From Gymnorhina tibicen (taxonomy: Eukaryota > Chordata > Aves > Passeriformes > Artamidae): a stretch of 64,000 nucleotides of DNA. The notes under the pieces were generated by a model, which saw only the letters and a list, made by a program, of their open reading frames with translations, was not told the DNA's origin and made no database searches. The position numbers and the translations under genes were made by a program. Position 1 is the first letter of the stretch. Every line of letters begins with the position of its first letter. Positions 26,376 to 37,905 of the stretch are shown piece after piece. The stretch spans positions 1 through 64,000 of the forward strand of contig VXAZ01018004.1 of assembly GCA_013399875.1 (NCBI GenBank), in the 5' to 3' direction.

Positions 26376-27610
26376 TGTTGTGAATGAGTGCTTAGGTCAC
26401 TTAAAGAATCATCATCAAAGGTATTGGCAAAAAGCAGGTTTTAATATGAATTTGTGAAAGTATGACTTTAACAGAGTTTAATGGCAAGGTTCACTCTATT
26501 TCTTATTACATAGATGAAGCATACATAAGAAAATTGGATTAGGATCAATTTAAAATTATTTACAAGAAGACAAGGAATGCAAGAGGGTAAAGGTGCAAAG
26601 GATATGTTTACAGATGACAAGGGCACAAAAGGGTTTAGCAGCACTTAATTATTGAGTAATTTAATATTTATAAAGTGATTCAATAGGGTTTACTAGATTT
26701 ACAAAAATTACTTAATTATAGATTCACAATAACAGCATTCATACCTTAATCAATGCACAGATGCACACAAAGAGATGTATATATCTATATCTGTGTGTGT
26801 AAAGTTACCTATTACAATTCCACTCAGGTTCAGTGAAATACATCAAATCCCTTAACATTTCTCAACCGGCATGGGCTGCACTTTGAGGAATGGTGAGGTG
26901 GGGAATATTAACCTAGGCCTCATCGTCTGTGATGGTCTGTTGAATATCACAAACTTGGGAGTTCATGAGCTCCAAGAGGTGTCCCGCTTAGGGGGAGATG
27001 CTGGTATAGCCTGCTGCATTCCAGGAGAACTCAAAGGGCTTCCCTTAAGACCACTGTTTATAGAGTCACAAGATAATTGTCTCTAGTCATCAGTCAGTTT
27101 CCACCCCGGCCATAACACAAGTTGGTAACTACTAGATGTTTTTTACCAATGGTAGTGTTCCACTCAGGCTAAAATTAATTTTTTCAAAATGTCTTGTAGC
27201 AACATCACCATTTCACTTGGGCTATACAGTTCTGGTGAATGATTTAACAGGGCTAAGAAGGATAACTGGTTATTCTTTATTCCCCACCTTGGTCAGGCAG
27301 TTGATGTTCCTGTTATGGTCAGAATCATTCCCACCTTTATCATGCAAGAACACCCGGCACACTTCAGCAACGAACTGGTTCTGTCAAGGAGTGCTTCACT
27401 TGGTGGCTCAGCTGGTTCAGTCAGGCCTTATCAGGAGCTCCTGAGAGAGCACGCCTGAAGAGGAGTGGGGAGAGCAAGGATGCACCACCACAACAAAACA
27501 CAAGATGGTGGAATTCTCATCCAATCCCTCATGATCTCTCTGTGTGGGTGGTGGTGGGTATGTATATGCAGTTCAAAACACAGTCATATAATTCAGAGAG
27601 ATCCTTGTCA
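26376..27610 (-). mobile_element. Probable old LTR-like element, ends uncertain
   Basis: The composition and word content look like an aged retroviral LTR read on the minus strand. The left edge starts TGTTGTGAATGAG (its complement gives an ...ACA end). A minus-strand ATTAAA followed by CCTGCTTTTTGCC is at 26440-26445, and a TATA-like CTCTATAAAC at about 27055-27064. The hexamer ATACAT occurs at 26371-26376 and at 27610-27615 and could be a target duplication, but it does not fit TG...CA ends neatly. The distance from TATA to polyadenylation signal (about 620 bp) is long. The right edge could lie nearer 27500. The class is not determined. Confidence 0.4.
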
Positions 27611-27615
27611 TACAT

Positions 27616-28694
27616 ACTTGCTTGAGCAACTATTGCTTCCAAACACAGCAGCAAACAAACTGGACCTTGTAGCATAATAGACTCAATTCCTTTGCAGTTT
27701 GTATTTTTTCCATTTCTTTTCCATTTTGGCAATGCATTTTGAATTTTCATCAAAGTAGGTCAATATGGGCTGTAATTAATAAGGAGGTATTGTAAATGTG
27801 ATACTGAAATTCTGCTTTTTTTCATTCATTAGTGGAAAATTATCTTTGTATCAGAGAGGCTACTCAAGGAGTAATAAATAATTCTCAGAGCACATAGTGT
27901 TCTAATACTTTACATGATTACTTTTCTAATTGTACATTAGCAATTCAAACATAGACATAAACATTCTGTCAAATCTACTCAGGTAATGAGATTCTATTTT
28001 AAAAATTATAATCAGTTTAAATGCTATTTAGGCAGTTCATTTCAACAACCTAAGCTGAATTTGATTAATTAGTTGTCCCAAACACAGAGCAATGAAGGCA
28101 TCATGAATTAACATTGCATTCTGAATTAAACTAGGCGATTTACTCCACTGTGCCAGTTAACTCTTGTAAAGGTATTAATGGGCCTGCCTAGGGTTGTTAG
28201 TTTGAATAGTTTCAAGCAAGCTCATAAGGAAGTAAAATATCCAAGGCTTTTCTCCTTATGATGACAGGCAAATACTGAAGATTATGTGCATCTTCAGTTA
28301 TATGACAGAAGACATTTCCGAGTTTCTTAAACAGTTTGAAAAATCTCAGAGCAAAAAACAAAAATTTGAATGGATTCTATTGTTTATTAAAACTGCTGAA
28401 ACTTACATAGAATTTATGGATTCCAATCATAATTTAAATAAAATCTGACATTTGTTTGTTTGTTTTTTTAATATCTCTGTAATGGAAGCACTACAAGAAA
28501 AAACTAATGTAAAACCCTATGGAAGTGCACAGATACCTATTCAGGTAATTGCAAAGTAACAAGCCTGACATTAAATATCATATCAAAGAACAAAGTTACA
28601 CCTCTTACTGAATAGATTATTTCTGTAAAAAATTACACTGGTTTTCAGAGTGTTTCTATGGGTTTATGACATTTTTTGTGTGGCAGATCTGTTC
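27616..28694. other. AT-rich unique DNA, no gene recognised
   Basis: No repeat family, gene or RNA recognised in this stretch. Confidence 0.45.
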
Positions 28695-29235
28695 AATCAA
28701 GAACTTCTGTACTCATCCCTGGTTAAGCCACACCTCAAATCTTGTGCTAAATTTTGGCCCCTTCAGCAAAGACATTGAGGTGCTGAAGCGAGTCCAGAGA
28801 AGGGCAAGGAGGCTGGTGAAGGGCCTAGAGATTGTCATATTAGGAGCAGCTGTAGGAACTGGGGTTATATAGCCTAGAGAAAAGGAGGCTCAGGGGAGGT
28901 CTTATAGCTCTCCAAAGCTACCTTGGAGGAGGCTGTAGCCAGGTGAGGGTTTGCCTCTTCTCCCAGGCAGCCAGTGACAGGACAAGAGGATATAGCCTCA
29001 AGCTGTGCCAGCAGAGATTCAGGTTGGATATCAGACTGAATTTCTTCGTGAAGAGGGTTGTTAAGCATGGGAATGGGCTACCTCCAGGCTGTCACCATCC
29101 CTGGAGGTCTTCAAGAAACATTTGTGTGGGGCATTTAGTGCTATGGTCTAGCTGACAAGGCAGTGACCCATCAACAGTTGCATTCACTACTCTTGGAAAT
29201 TCTTGCCAACTAAATTATTCTGTGATTCTTGGCAA
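28695..29235 (+). mobile_element. CR1 LINE fragment, 3' end
   Basis: A 5'-truncated CR1 copy in plus orientation. It begins near TTAAGCCACACCTCAAATCT and runs through GACATTGAGGTGCTGAAGCG, AGAGAAGGGCAAGGAGGCTG, CAGTGACAGGACAAGAGG and CCATCCCTGGAGGTCTTCAAG. It ends in AATTATTCTGTGATTCTT. Small open frames on both strands (28666-28872 plus, 28874-29068 minus, 28943-29155 plus) all derive from it. Several indels break ORF2. Confidence 0.93.
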
Positions 29236-32200
29236 GACACTGTATTTAGGTTTAAGAAGATAAGTCAACCAACTCTGCTGATGTCTCATGTTTATAATGT
29301 CAGGAAAATATTACATGATTCTTGTGAACTTTACCACTAAGTTATAATTCATATATATTTCTCAATGAGGAGTAAAGGTGCAATCAGACAGGGCCTTCAG
29401 TCTCGGAGGGAAAATCTAAATAAAATGCAGTGTTTGGACAATAAAAAGAGAAGTCCAAATGAGAGATTAGGTTTCATTGTTAGGCATAAGGACTGGAGAA
29501 AAAAATTTACTGAAGAAAATGGAAGCTTTTTCCTGATTTCATTGTAGTCAAGAAGGTTGTATTTTAGAAAGACACAAGCTATTCCAGTCTCCTAATTCTA
29601 AACTGTATGGCTGATGAATATGGAGGCAAGATGAGATACATTGATTTAAGAAGTTGAACATCAAGGTGTTGCTATTACGAACTCCCAAGTCCCGTTAAAG
29701 GTAATTAGGATTAGCAGGGCAGGTGATCGCAGAGTCTGGGTTTGTTCTAGGAGGTGCTCTTGTACTTAAGGAAACTGCAGAACATCTACAAAGTACCTGC
29801 ATACAGGCTTGTCATTTGCCAATATGCACACTAGCAGAACCTCCTAGAATTGTGTTCCCTGATGATTATTAACGCCACACAAATGCCTGGTTGTAGAAGC
29901 TGTGATATTAAAAACAAGGCAGTGGTTGAAACATGCTATCAAAGTATATGCTCAACATCCTAAGAAACAAAAACATATTAGTGACTTTATTTAGTTCAAT
30001 CTGAAGCTCAGACACTGGTGTTTTTTTAGACAGAAGCAAACCAAGGATTTTTAATAAGACAGAGTCCCTAGGTTGTTAAATTCCTCACCTAAAGCTTACT
30101 TCTTCAAGTAATCCTGTGGAAGACACTGAGTGAAATGATACGGATTGCCTGATTTGATTCAAAAGGTGCACTGTGTTGAGCTTCCTGGTAACAGCTAGAA
30201 AGCAAATATTTGCTAAGGCAATTGAAATAGTGTTTAAATGACAAACACTCGATAAAAAATACTAGAACCATTATTGCTACTAGAAGATACACTGCTGAAA
30301 CAATTACATTGTAATACAGTGAATATTGTAAACATAAAGTAAACAGATTTTAATATATTCCTGTTATTTTACTCTGGCAGGGACGATTTCCCACAAATAC
30401 TCACAAAGCAACGCCACTTATCTACTTGAAATCCCTCTTGAAATTCATTCTTCCACCAAAAAACAGAATCTTCAGAACAGCTACTGTCAACAGACCTCTG
30501 TTATTGCCTTATGACTTTCGGATTCTCTTAACTCATATGCCTTTATCACCTTGCTCAATTTAATGCAGAATTTACTATATCTTTGTTAAGGGTAGATTTT
30601 CCTTCAGCTTCTCTATGACATCAGCCACAGTAGGTTTAAGTGTTTAGTTTCTGAATTGCAACATTAATCAGGTAACACCAAGAGAAATATGAAGGGCGAC
30701 TGAAAAATAAGCTTATTTTCGACTGACTTAAAATTTGCTATTCAATGGTCTGCTCCTCCAGTGGAAATATTTTATCTATCTGCAAATTTGAAAAAGAAAG
30801 AAAAAAAGATTGAAAATCACTGGTCTAGCAAAATAGTATTCTATTTGATAACTGATTCATAGTCTGAAAAACTGGGAAGAAGCATGTGAGCAGACTTTGT
30901 GCAGGACATCTTCATACTGTATGCATGACTCCTTGTACACCGGCTGCTCAACTACACTGGGCCACAGCAGAGAAATATGATGACATTTTCAAACTGGAAG
31001 TCCACTTCCTAGGCATCTTAAATCTGTCCCTTAATACTGCACTGATAGGCACTAAACTAATAATAGGAATCATTATCTGAGTTATATATTGAGGTATCAA
31101 TACTTCTACTATAAATAAAAATTAATAGTCTTTATTCACATGGAGACTGTGACATAAACAAAACATAAAAGCAGTCTGAAGTATTGGGGGTTTTATGTTC
31201 TACATGGAAGTCTCATGAAAGCTTGAATATAGAAGCACAAATACCAAGAAAACAGGACACTTTTTTTTTAAGTTGCCTCTGCTATCCCTTAAAATCTGGA
31301 AACCTTGGTTGTATTATAACATTTCTGGACGACTGGCGAAGAAATGCACTACAAGCATTTTGTTGTTTTATAATGCCCACAAAATAGGTAATAATTCTGA
31401 ATTATTACCTGAATCATTCCGAATTCTGGAGTGGCTACATAAGAACTGACCACAATTTTCCACAGCTTTAAGCGGATAACTGATGAGTGCATCTTAACCC
31501 AGTATATTCTGGAAAATAATTCTGAATTAAAGATTCATGTCATATGATGTTGCTTACTCTCCTTGCCCTAACACAATCATCATTTTCAGAAAGTATTTTG
31601 TTACCCTGGTCCAATTTTTCTGAGAAGTTTACTTCTAAAAATTGCCTCATTTGCTTGGTCAGAAGAGTGTTAGTTCTACCACCAGCAAGAATACAAGACC
31701 AGGAGAGTAGAAATTTCTGGTTTGAACTGTGACAGAATTACAATCTTATAAACAATTAATAGTATGAGTCAGGATGAATCTTTCTTATATAAATGGTTAT
31801 AAGTACTTCAGAGCTGCTTTGTTATGCAAAACCACTGCTGAGTTACAGTTTTTTATTTATTTATTCTTATATTAGCATTTTAAAGGTACAGTGTAGACTT
31901 AGAGACCTACCAGCCATTTTTCGTAATTTCATTGCATTTGGTAACTTAGTGACCTCTTCTTTCCTCAACTGTGTATTCAAGCTTACACCTACACATCTTT
32001 TACCTACCTTTCTTCATATCAAAGAAAGCAGAAAGGAAGCTCCAGTCATTCTTTGTCCATGGCCATTGAGTAAAAGTAACTGTGATCATTGTAAACCACT
32101 TGAACTACTTTCCACCATTAGGACCATTGGAAAATTGGGAATGCTGAGAGTATAGCACCAGATTCACTGAAAGGTTAGATTCTGTTATCTTTAGTAAACA

Positions 32201-33734
32201 GTTGCCAGATCTGCCTAAAACAATCACAAATTATTGCAGCTTTGCTGCACACTAGCTGAATCTGCCATATGGCAGTACTGTGGAAATGATCCAGGCATAC
32301 TAAGGAGTTATTTCTTTTTTTAGCTTCCTCCTTACCCTAATAAAACATGTTTGTTTGTTATTTTCACTGGTTTTGTTGTTATATAAATATGGTGGAAAAA
32401 CCTAATATGCTTTATAAGTTATGTCAGCTCCGAAGATATTCTATTAATAACTGAAGCAGTATGAAAATTTAACTTTACACTTCCTTGGGACTTCTAAGTC
32501 TAATCTCTTATGGGTCTGAGATATCTCCAGCACTAGACCATGTCATAGTTGTTATTAAACTTATTCCAGTAGACTGTCTTTAATTTTGTCCTAAATTCAC
32601 TGCCATTCCTCTGCCTCAGTATCTTAGAATAGTGCTTTTAATATAAAAACACTCAAAAAGGAGAAAAGTTTCTTGCCTTTACTACTTAGCTCTCTTGAGC
32701 ATGACATTATGCCAAGTAAGCTCCTATGCATTTATTCTGTTCAGTCAGATAAGTTTTTCAAACATGCCAGTGATGCCTCTAGGTTTTTGGCCACACAGGA
32801 ATGTTTTTTGGAAGTTGTCTGGAGACTGCAGTTTGGAATCAATGCAGGGCTCTGTCACAGACACCACACATCTTTCCCTAGTTTTTTTCTGCTCGTTTTA
32901 TTCAAAGTGATTCAAAGTGATTGCCATCAAATCTTAATTTCCACATTCAGTGACCAGTTTTCATTTTTTAAATTTTATATACTCAAAATAGGTACAGATT
33001 TTAAATAACAATTCTCCCTTATAGAACAGAATGCTTCATTCAGATAGTTCAGATATTTTATGCAGTGCCTCACACAGTTTCTTTCACAGATTCTACAACT
33101 GTGATTGTTTGTCAGTTGCTGATGTCAACTGAAAATTCATACAAATAAGAAAAAATAACTGGATATTTAGCTAAATAAAAGTAGATTAGTACATACCTAT
33201 TTTGAGGATGAAAAGAGTAAATTCACAACACCTGCAGTTGATCTATGTTGCTAGAACTCTTGTTCTTGTTAAAGTGAAGTGAGAGAAACAGAAACAACTT
33301 CAGTTGATCTCCTTCACGAAGTAAATATATTTCAGATAACTGTTTTATACCACGTTTATTCAAGAAATCTGCTTCTAAAAATACAAAAATTGTTTGTTTA
33401 CAACATTTCTAAAAATTAGGAATCAAATTCCATTACCTGTACTATCCATCAAAAGGCATTACCCACAAGGTTAATAGAAAAATAGCTGACATTTTTAGAC
33501 ATGACAGATCTGGTTTTTGTTAGATTTTGGGATTTTGTTTGGATGATCACGAGTCTTTGAACTTCCAGTGAACTTACACCATTTAAATGCAGTCCATTTA
33601 ATTTCTTTTTACTTGTTTCTTTCATAACCAGATATGGCACTTTTTAGCATTTTACTTATATATTCTCTCTGTTTTAAACTTCAGTAACTGAAGATGTTCA
33701 GTTAAAGGATAAAATAGCAGAGGTGTCACCTTTC
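29236..33734. other. AT-rich unique DNA, one unassigned dispersed repeat
   Basis: No gene recognised. A 21-bp perfect palindrome is at 31388-31408 and one copy of a 75-bp repeat at 31447-31521 (see separate entries). The 120-codon frame at 31793-32155 (plus) and the frames at 32673-33008 have no domain I can name. Confidence 0.42.
31447..31521 (+). repeat. Unassigned dispersed repeat, copy 1
   Basis: A 75-bp segment starting TGACCACAATTTTCCACAGC and ending TCTGGAAAATAATT. It matches 35434-35508 in the same orientation at 71 of 75 positions. I do not recognise the family. Similarity fades on both sides, with weaker likeness upstream (CTACATAAGAAC versus GATATATAACAAG). It could be a fragment of an ancient transposon or LTR, or a segmental duplicate. 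Confidence 0.8.
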
Positions 33735-34005
33735 GTGGGTTTGTGGTTTTGGTTTGCTTTTTTTTTTTTTTTTTTTTTTTTTTGTTTTGTAGCAGTGGAG
33801 CTGCAGGTGTGAGAAGCTGCCAGAAGCTTCCCCCTTATCTGACAGAGCCAATGCCAGCTGGATCCAACATGGATCCATCGCTGGCTAAGGCTGAGCCCAT
33901 CAGTGACAGTGGCAGCACCTCTGGGATAACCTGTTTAAGAGGAGGGGAGAAATCTGAGCAGCTACAGCTGAAGAGAGGCATGAGAACATGTGAGAGAGTA
34001 TTATA
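33735..34005 (+). mobile_element. LTR fragment of an avian endogenous retrovirus
   Basis: Part of an LTR of a common bird ERVL-like type, recognised from memory of the words GTGAGAAGCTGCCAGAAGCT, GACAGAGCCAATGCCAGCTGG and AAGGCTGAGCCCATCAGTGA, then GATAACCTGTTTAAGAGGAG (a TATA-poor U3/R stretch). The rest of the LTR is missing, so the copy is truncated on the right near 34005. A run of 26 T at 33758-33783 sits in the T/G-rich U3 part. The 87-codon open frame at 33743-34006 lies inside the element and is not a gene. Confidence 0.7.
33758..33783. repeat. Poly(T) run
   Basis: 26 consecutive T residues within the T/G-rich part of the LTR fragment. It probably grew by slippage. Confidence 0.95.
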
Positions 34006-35433
34006 ATCCTGACAAGTCTATTGGGGTAATTCTGATCTCAATGATACAAGAAAACCAGGAAAGTAACACAATCCAGCAGAGAATTCTTCGCTTTAAATCA
34101 ATCTGTCCTGCCCTTTAGAAAGCTAACTTGTCAATGTGTGCCAAAGCACAATACTAATCCATTTCTTCCTTTTTAAGTTTATTTTTATCCAGTAAAAAAC
34201 TCCAAATTTTAGTGTTTTTTTTTGATTTTGTGTTAGTGACAGTACCAACTTGGTCCATTCAAATTTAGTTGATATTTCAAATACCCTTTTAGGACGTATC
34301 AACTTTCCTTTTTTCCTCTACTGTAGCCAGTTACATATGGCATTCAATTCAGAATCTAAAACTTGAAATGTTATCATTTGAAAGGAATGATAAAACTGTA
34401 TTATGAATTAAATTTCAAGGATAAATTTGGTGGCATTTCCCAAAATAAAAAGTTGGTTGCTCAGTATTATTCATTTTTACATAGGTATTTTGACCCAAAA
34501 CTCACTGAAGTCAGTAAAAAGCTTCTTATTTAACTCACTAGACTTTAGGTCAAGCCATGAAGCTGTTTCACCTGCAGAGCATTATTCAAAAGAAAGGCAG
34601 TATTCAAAGGAATCCATTATTCATAATCATTTTTTCTCTTAAAAGAAAAAGAAATAAAGACAGGCACCTTATCCAGACTCAAAAAGCAATTCAAGATGAG
34701 AACTAAAAATAGAATCCAATCTTTACTTGTAGAGTGATAATAGAAATAGTAGAAGCATTACGGACAATATTGAATAATGGTAGAGAACTGCATAATAAAG
34801 AAGCACTGAATAATTGTGTGTGTTGATCCTGAAAATGTATTCAAATGAAGGAGTAATTTATACTTTATTTTTATAGGCAAGGCTCTTGGGTTTGCCACGT
34901 TGGAATTCCATTTTGGAATTCTGCTTCATATTCTAAAATAAGTGTATGAACTCTAATCTGGCTTTGAAGCAACAGTTTTATTTTCTACATTTTAATCAAG
35001 GAAAGGCAATGCAAAATAACTTTAGAATGCAGTTGAGTCCTGTATTCATGAATACTGTGTAAACATCATTTTTCGTATCACATCATTCTTTAAAACAACT
35101 CACAGAAATCTACACTGCAAATTTATTAGTTATTCTTTTTCTACAAAAAAAGTCTTGTAAGTGTGCATGAATATGCATCATTTGTACTGATTCTTCACAG
35201 GTTAATTCTCAGATCTTGTATTTCCATTCAGCTGAATTCTCCTTGCTGTAGATATAGAATTGTGAAGTCTTATAAGCCCAAGATTTTGAGAAAATAAAAG
35301 TCCCAAATTTCATTACTTCCAAAAAGGCTCGTCAGATTTTTCATAGACTTGAACATGTTTTCAGTTGTAAATTTGCTTGTTTATATCAAAACTCTCTTTC
35401 TGTCTGGTGGGAATTTTGTGGATATATAACAAG

Positions 35434-35508
35434 TGACCACAATTTGCCACAACTTTAAGTGGATAACTGGTGAGTGCATCTTAACCCAGTATATTCTGGA
35501 AAATAATT
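35434..35508 (+). repeat. Unassigned dispersed repeat, copy 2
   Basis: Second copy of the 75-bp repeat at 31447-31521, same orientation, four substitutions and no indel across the core. The exact shared run GAGTGCATCTTAACCCAGTA is the best-conserved part. Confidence 0.8.
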
Positions 35509-37851
35509 ATACAAAGATTTGCAGCCAGTTTCTCAGGGTTCATCTTTCTCCAGCACATGGTCCTCAGCACACTGAATAAGGATCACTGTTAGCTCAATTG
35601 GCCAGAAAACTGAAAAAGATTTTTGGTCTATTTACCCACTGATTCACAAAGGAAGTAGGCAAGAATCCCTACACTGAGGATAAATTGGTGTTATGGCCCA
35701 CACCACACCTTCAAAGCCAAAACAAGTTGAGCATAATATGTCATTGAAGGTCTGGTTTTATTACCAGCAACTGCAGGATACATGAAGTTAATTCTGTTCT
35801 GACACAAATAAGCAAAGTTATGAATAACTGAGATTTTATCAGATTGTCTGTATTTCTGTAGGTAATTCTGGGATTCTGGTGGTATTGCTTGGGTCCTTTT
35901 GCTATTTCTTGATTAAATTAGTTCAAGTTTTTGTTTTCCTAAATGATATTCAAAGCAATCTTTTTATTAACTCAGGGGGTTCATTACTTTCCTTTTGTAC
36001 TGTCAACCCTCATTTCAAATAATTTTTACTTCTGAGGAATTTTCAAAATTTCCTAATGAAGTTTATATGCTCTTTTATATATGATCCAGATAATTAACAT
36101 TCTTTTTTACAAGGTCAGCTATTCACCATTACAACACCTATAATCCTATCATAGTTTATGAGGCACTCTGTGTTTGTAAGCACGTGTGCACAGATTTTGA
36201 TTTATAATTTTTGAGAGAGGTATATGCATAACAAGAAAATATTTCTTGTTTTTTAAGAAATGTATTTTTTTTTCATATTCTCATAAATTTCAATACAGAT
36301 CAGTACACTCTACTGTAGTGAAATTCCTTTTCCATGTGGCCTTCTGTTCTATTAGAAGACATAGACGTTTTGAGTTTTCACTTTTACCACTCCATTGTAG
36401 CAAATCAAAAGAAAATTTAGCAGTATTTCAAGGTACGATGTGAAGATCTTTTTAACTGAATGAAAGTAGGAACAATGTTTTTGCAGAATGTAATTTCCAA
36501 GTTGACCAAATGACCTCTTTGTCCTTGTAGTCAGTCTCAGGAGACTTTCATGATTCCCCACCAGCAGAGCTATACTTTTTGGGAGGTGGAAAGACAAGCA
36601 GGGCAGTATATAAGAATGAACCTTACACTGGACAGCATACTAAAGGCTGCCTTACTCTTCCTTTCCAGCTAACCTTTATCTATCTCCATATTTAAACCGA
36701 ACCAGAGAATTTCCCCAGGGCAGTGGTTTCAAACACTGCTTTAGAGACCTGTTGAGTGAGATACTCCAAAGGGAAAGAATGCAATTTATTGTGAACACTT
36801 ATTTTACTGAGTAGAGGCTTTTTACAGCGTTAATTTTCTAATTATGGAGTAGGACTACATGCTTAATTTATAAAATCAGTAATTACTATGTACTACGGTT
36901 TGTGAAAAATTCAATAATTAATAATCACACTATTCATCTTCTACTGAAGAAAAAAGAAATTGGTAGTGTGGATGGGGAGCATTGTGGAAGATACAGCATT
37001 CGAGGAGCCAGTGGACATGTCTACTCTTATTTGGACTCACATTTAGGGCTTGAGAAGCTAGTATGCAAATAAGATAGTCTGTAACTTAGATTTGGGAAAG
37101 GCAGGCAGTATGTGGCAATCAACCTGAGAGGGCACATGCCCCTGCTGTGCTGCTCATGTTGCTGGGCTGCAGAATGAGTGAAGCCAGTCCACCACGAGAC
37201 AGCACCTTGGGCAGCTCCCACTCGTACATGCAAGCATGTCACCCGTGTGGCCTTGCCTCGGTCTAACAGTGCAGCAACAAGTCCTTGTGAGAACATTCTT
37301 TAGAATAGTTTCCTTATGAGGGAATAGGATAGTGGCTCAAAGGACCCAAATGGAGAGCTTCTCCCCATGGTTAGGATCTGCTCTTGTTTTTACTGAGCAC
37401 CAGAAGAAAATCCAAATGGGCCCTGTCCAACGCTGCACAAACAGCTGCCCATAGGGAAAGAAGGTTTACTCAGTAACTGTATTCCTTATCTTATTCCATC
37501 TTATTAAAGCACTTATCCTATTAAGCCATTTTTGCCAGGTCTTTCTTACTGAGATCCATAAAGGAGCCCTGCACCAGCTCAGTCTCGCCTCACCTCACCC
37601 CCTATCCCCACTACAGAACAACATGTCTTTGCAAACCATGGGAAGAAAACAGAAGACATAGCTGTGCACTTTATGCTTTTGAATACTGGGAACGTAGAAA
37701 AGTGTACCTGTAATAGCTAAAAAGAGAGAAACAAAGTTGGATACCATGAATTTATGCCTCTCAGAGTACAGCTCTCTACAATGTTCACTGAACTTATCCA
37801 TTTTCTAGATGTAGCTCCGTAACAAAGTCTAGGGAAAATTTTGGGTCTTGC

Positions 37852-37905
37852 TACTCTTCCAAGTAGTACTCTTCCAAGAGTACTCTTCCAAGTACTCATT
37901 CCAAG
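37852..37905. repeat. Short tandem repeat of TACTCTTCCAAG
   Basis: Four copies of TACTCTTCCAAG at 37852, 37867, 37881 and 37893, spaced by three, two and zero bases. The last copy reads TACTCATTCCAAG. Confidence 0.9.

Noticed and set aside
31793..32155. 120-codon plus-strand frame with a hydrophobic N-terminal part
   Set aside because: The hydrophobic stretch comes from T-rich DNA; no family resemblance and no supporting context.
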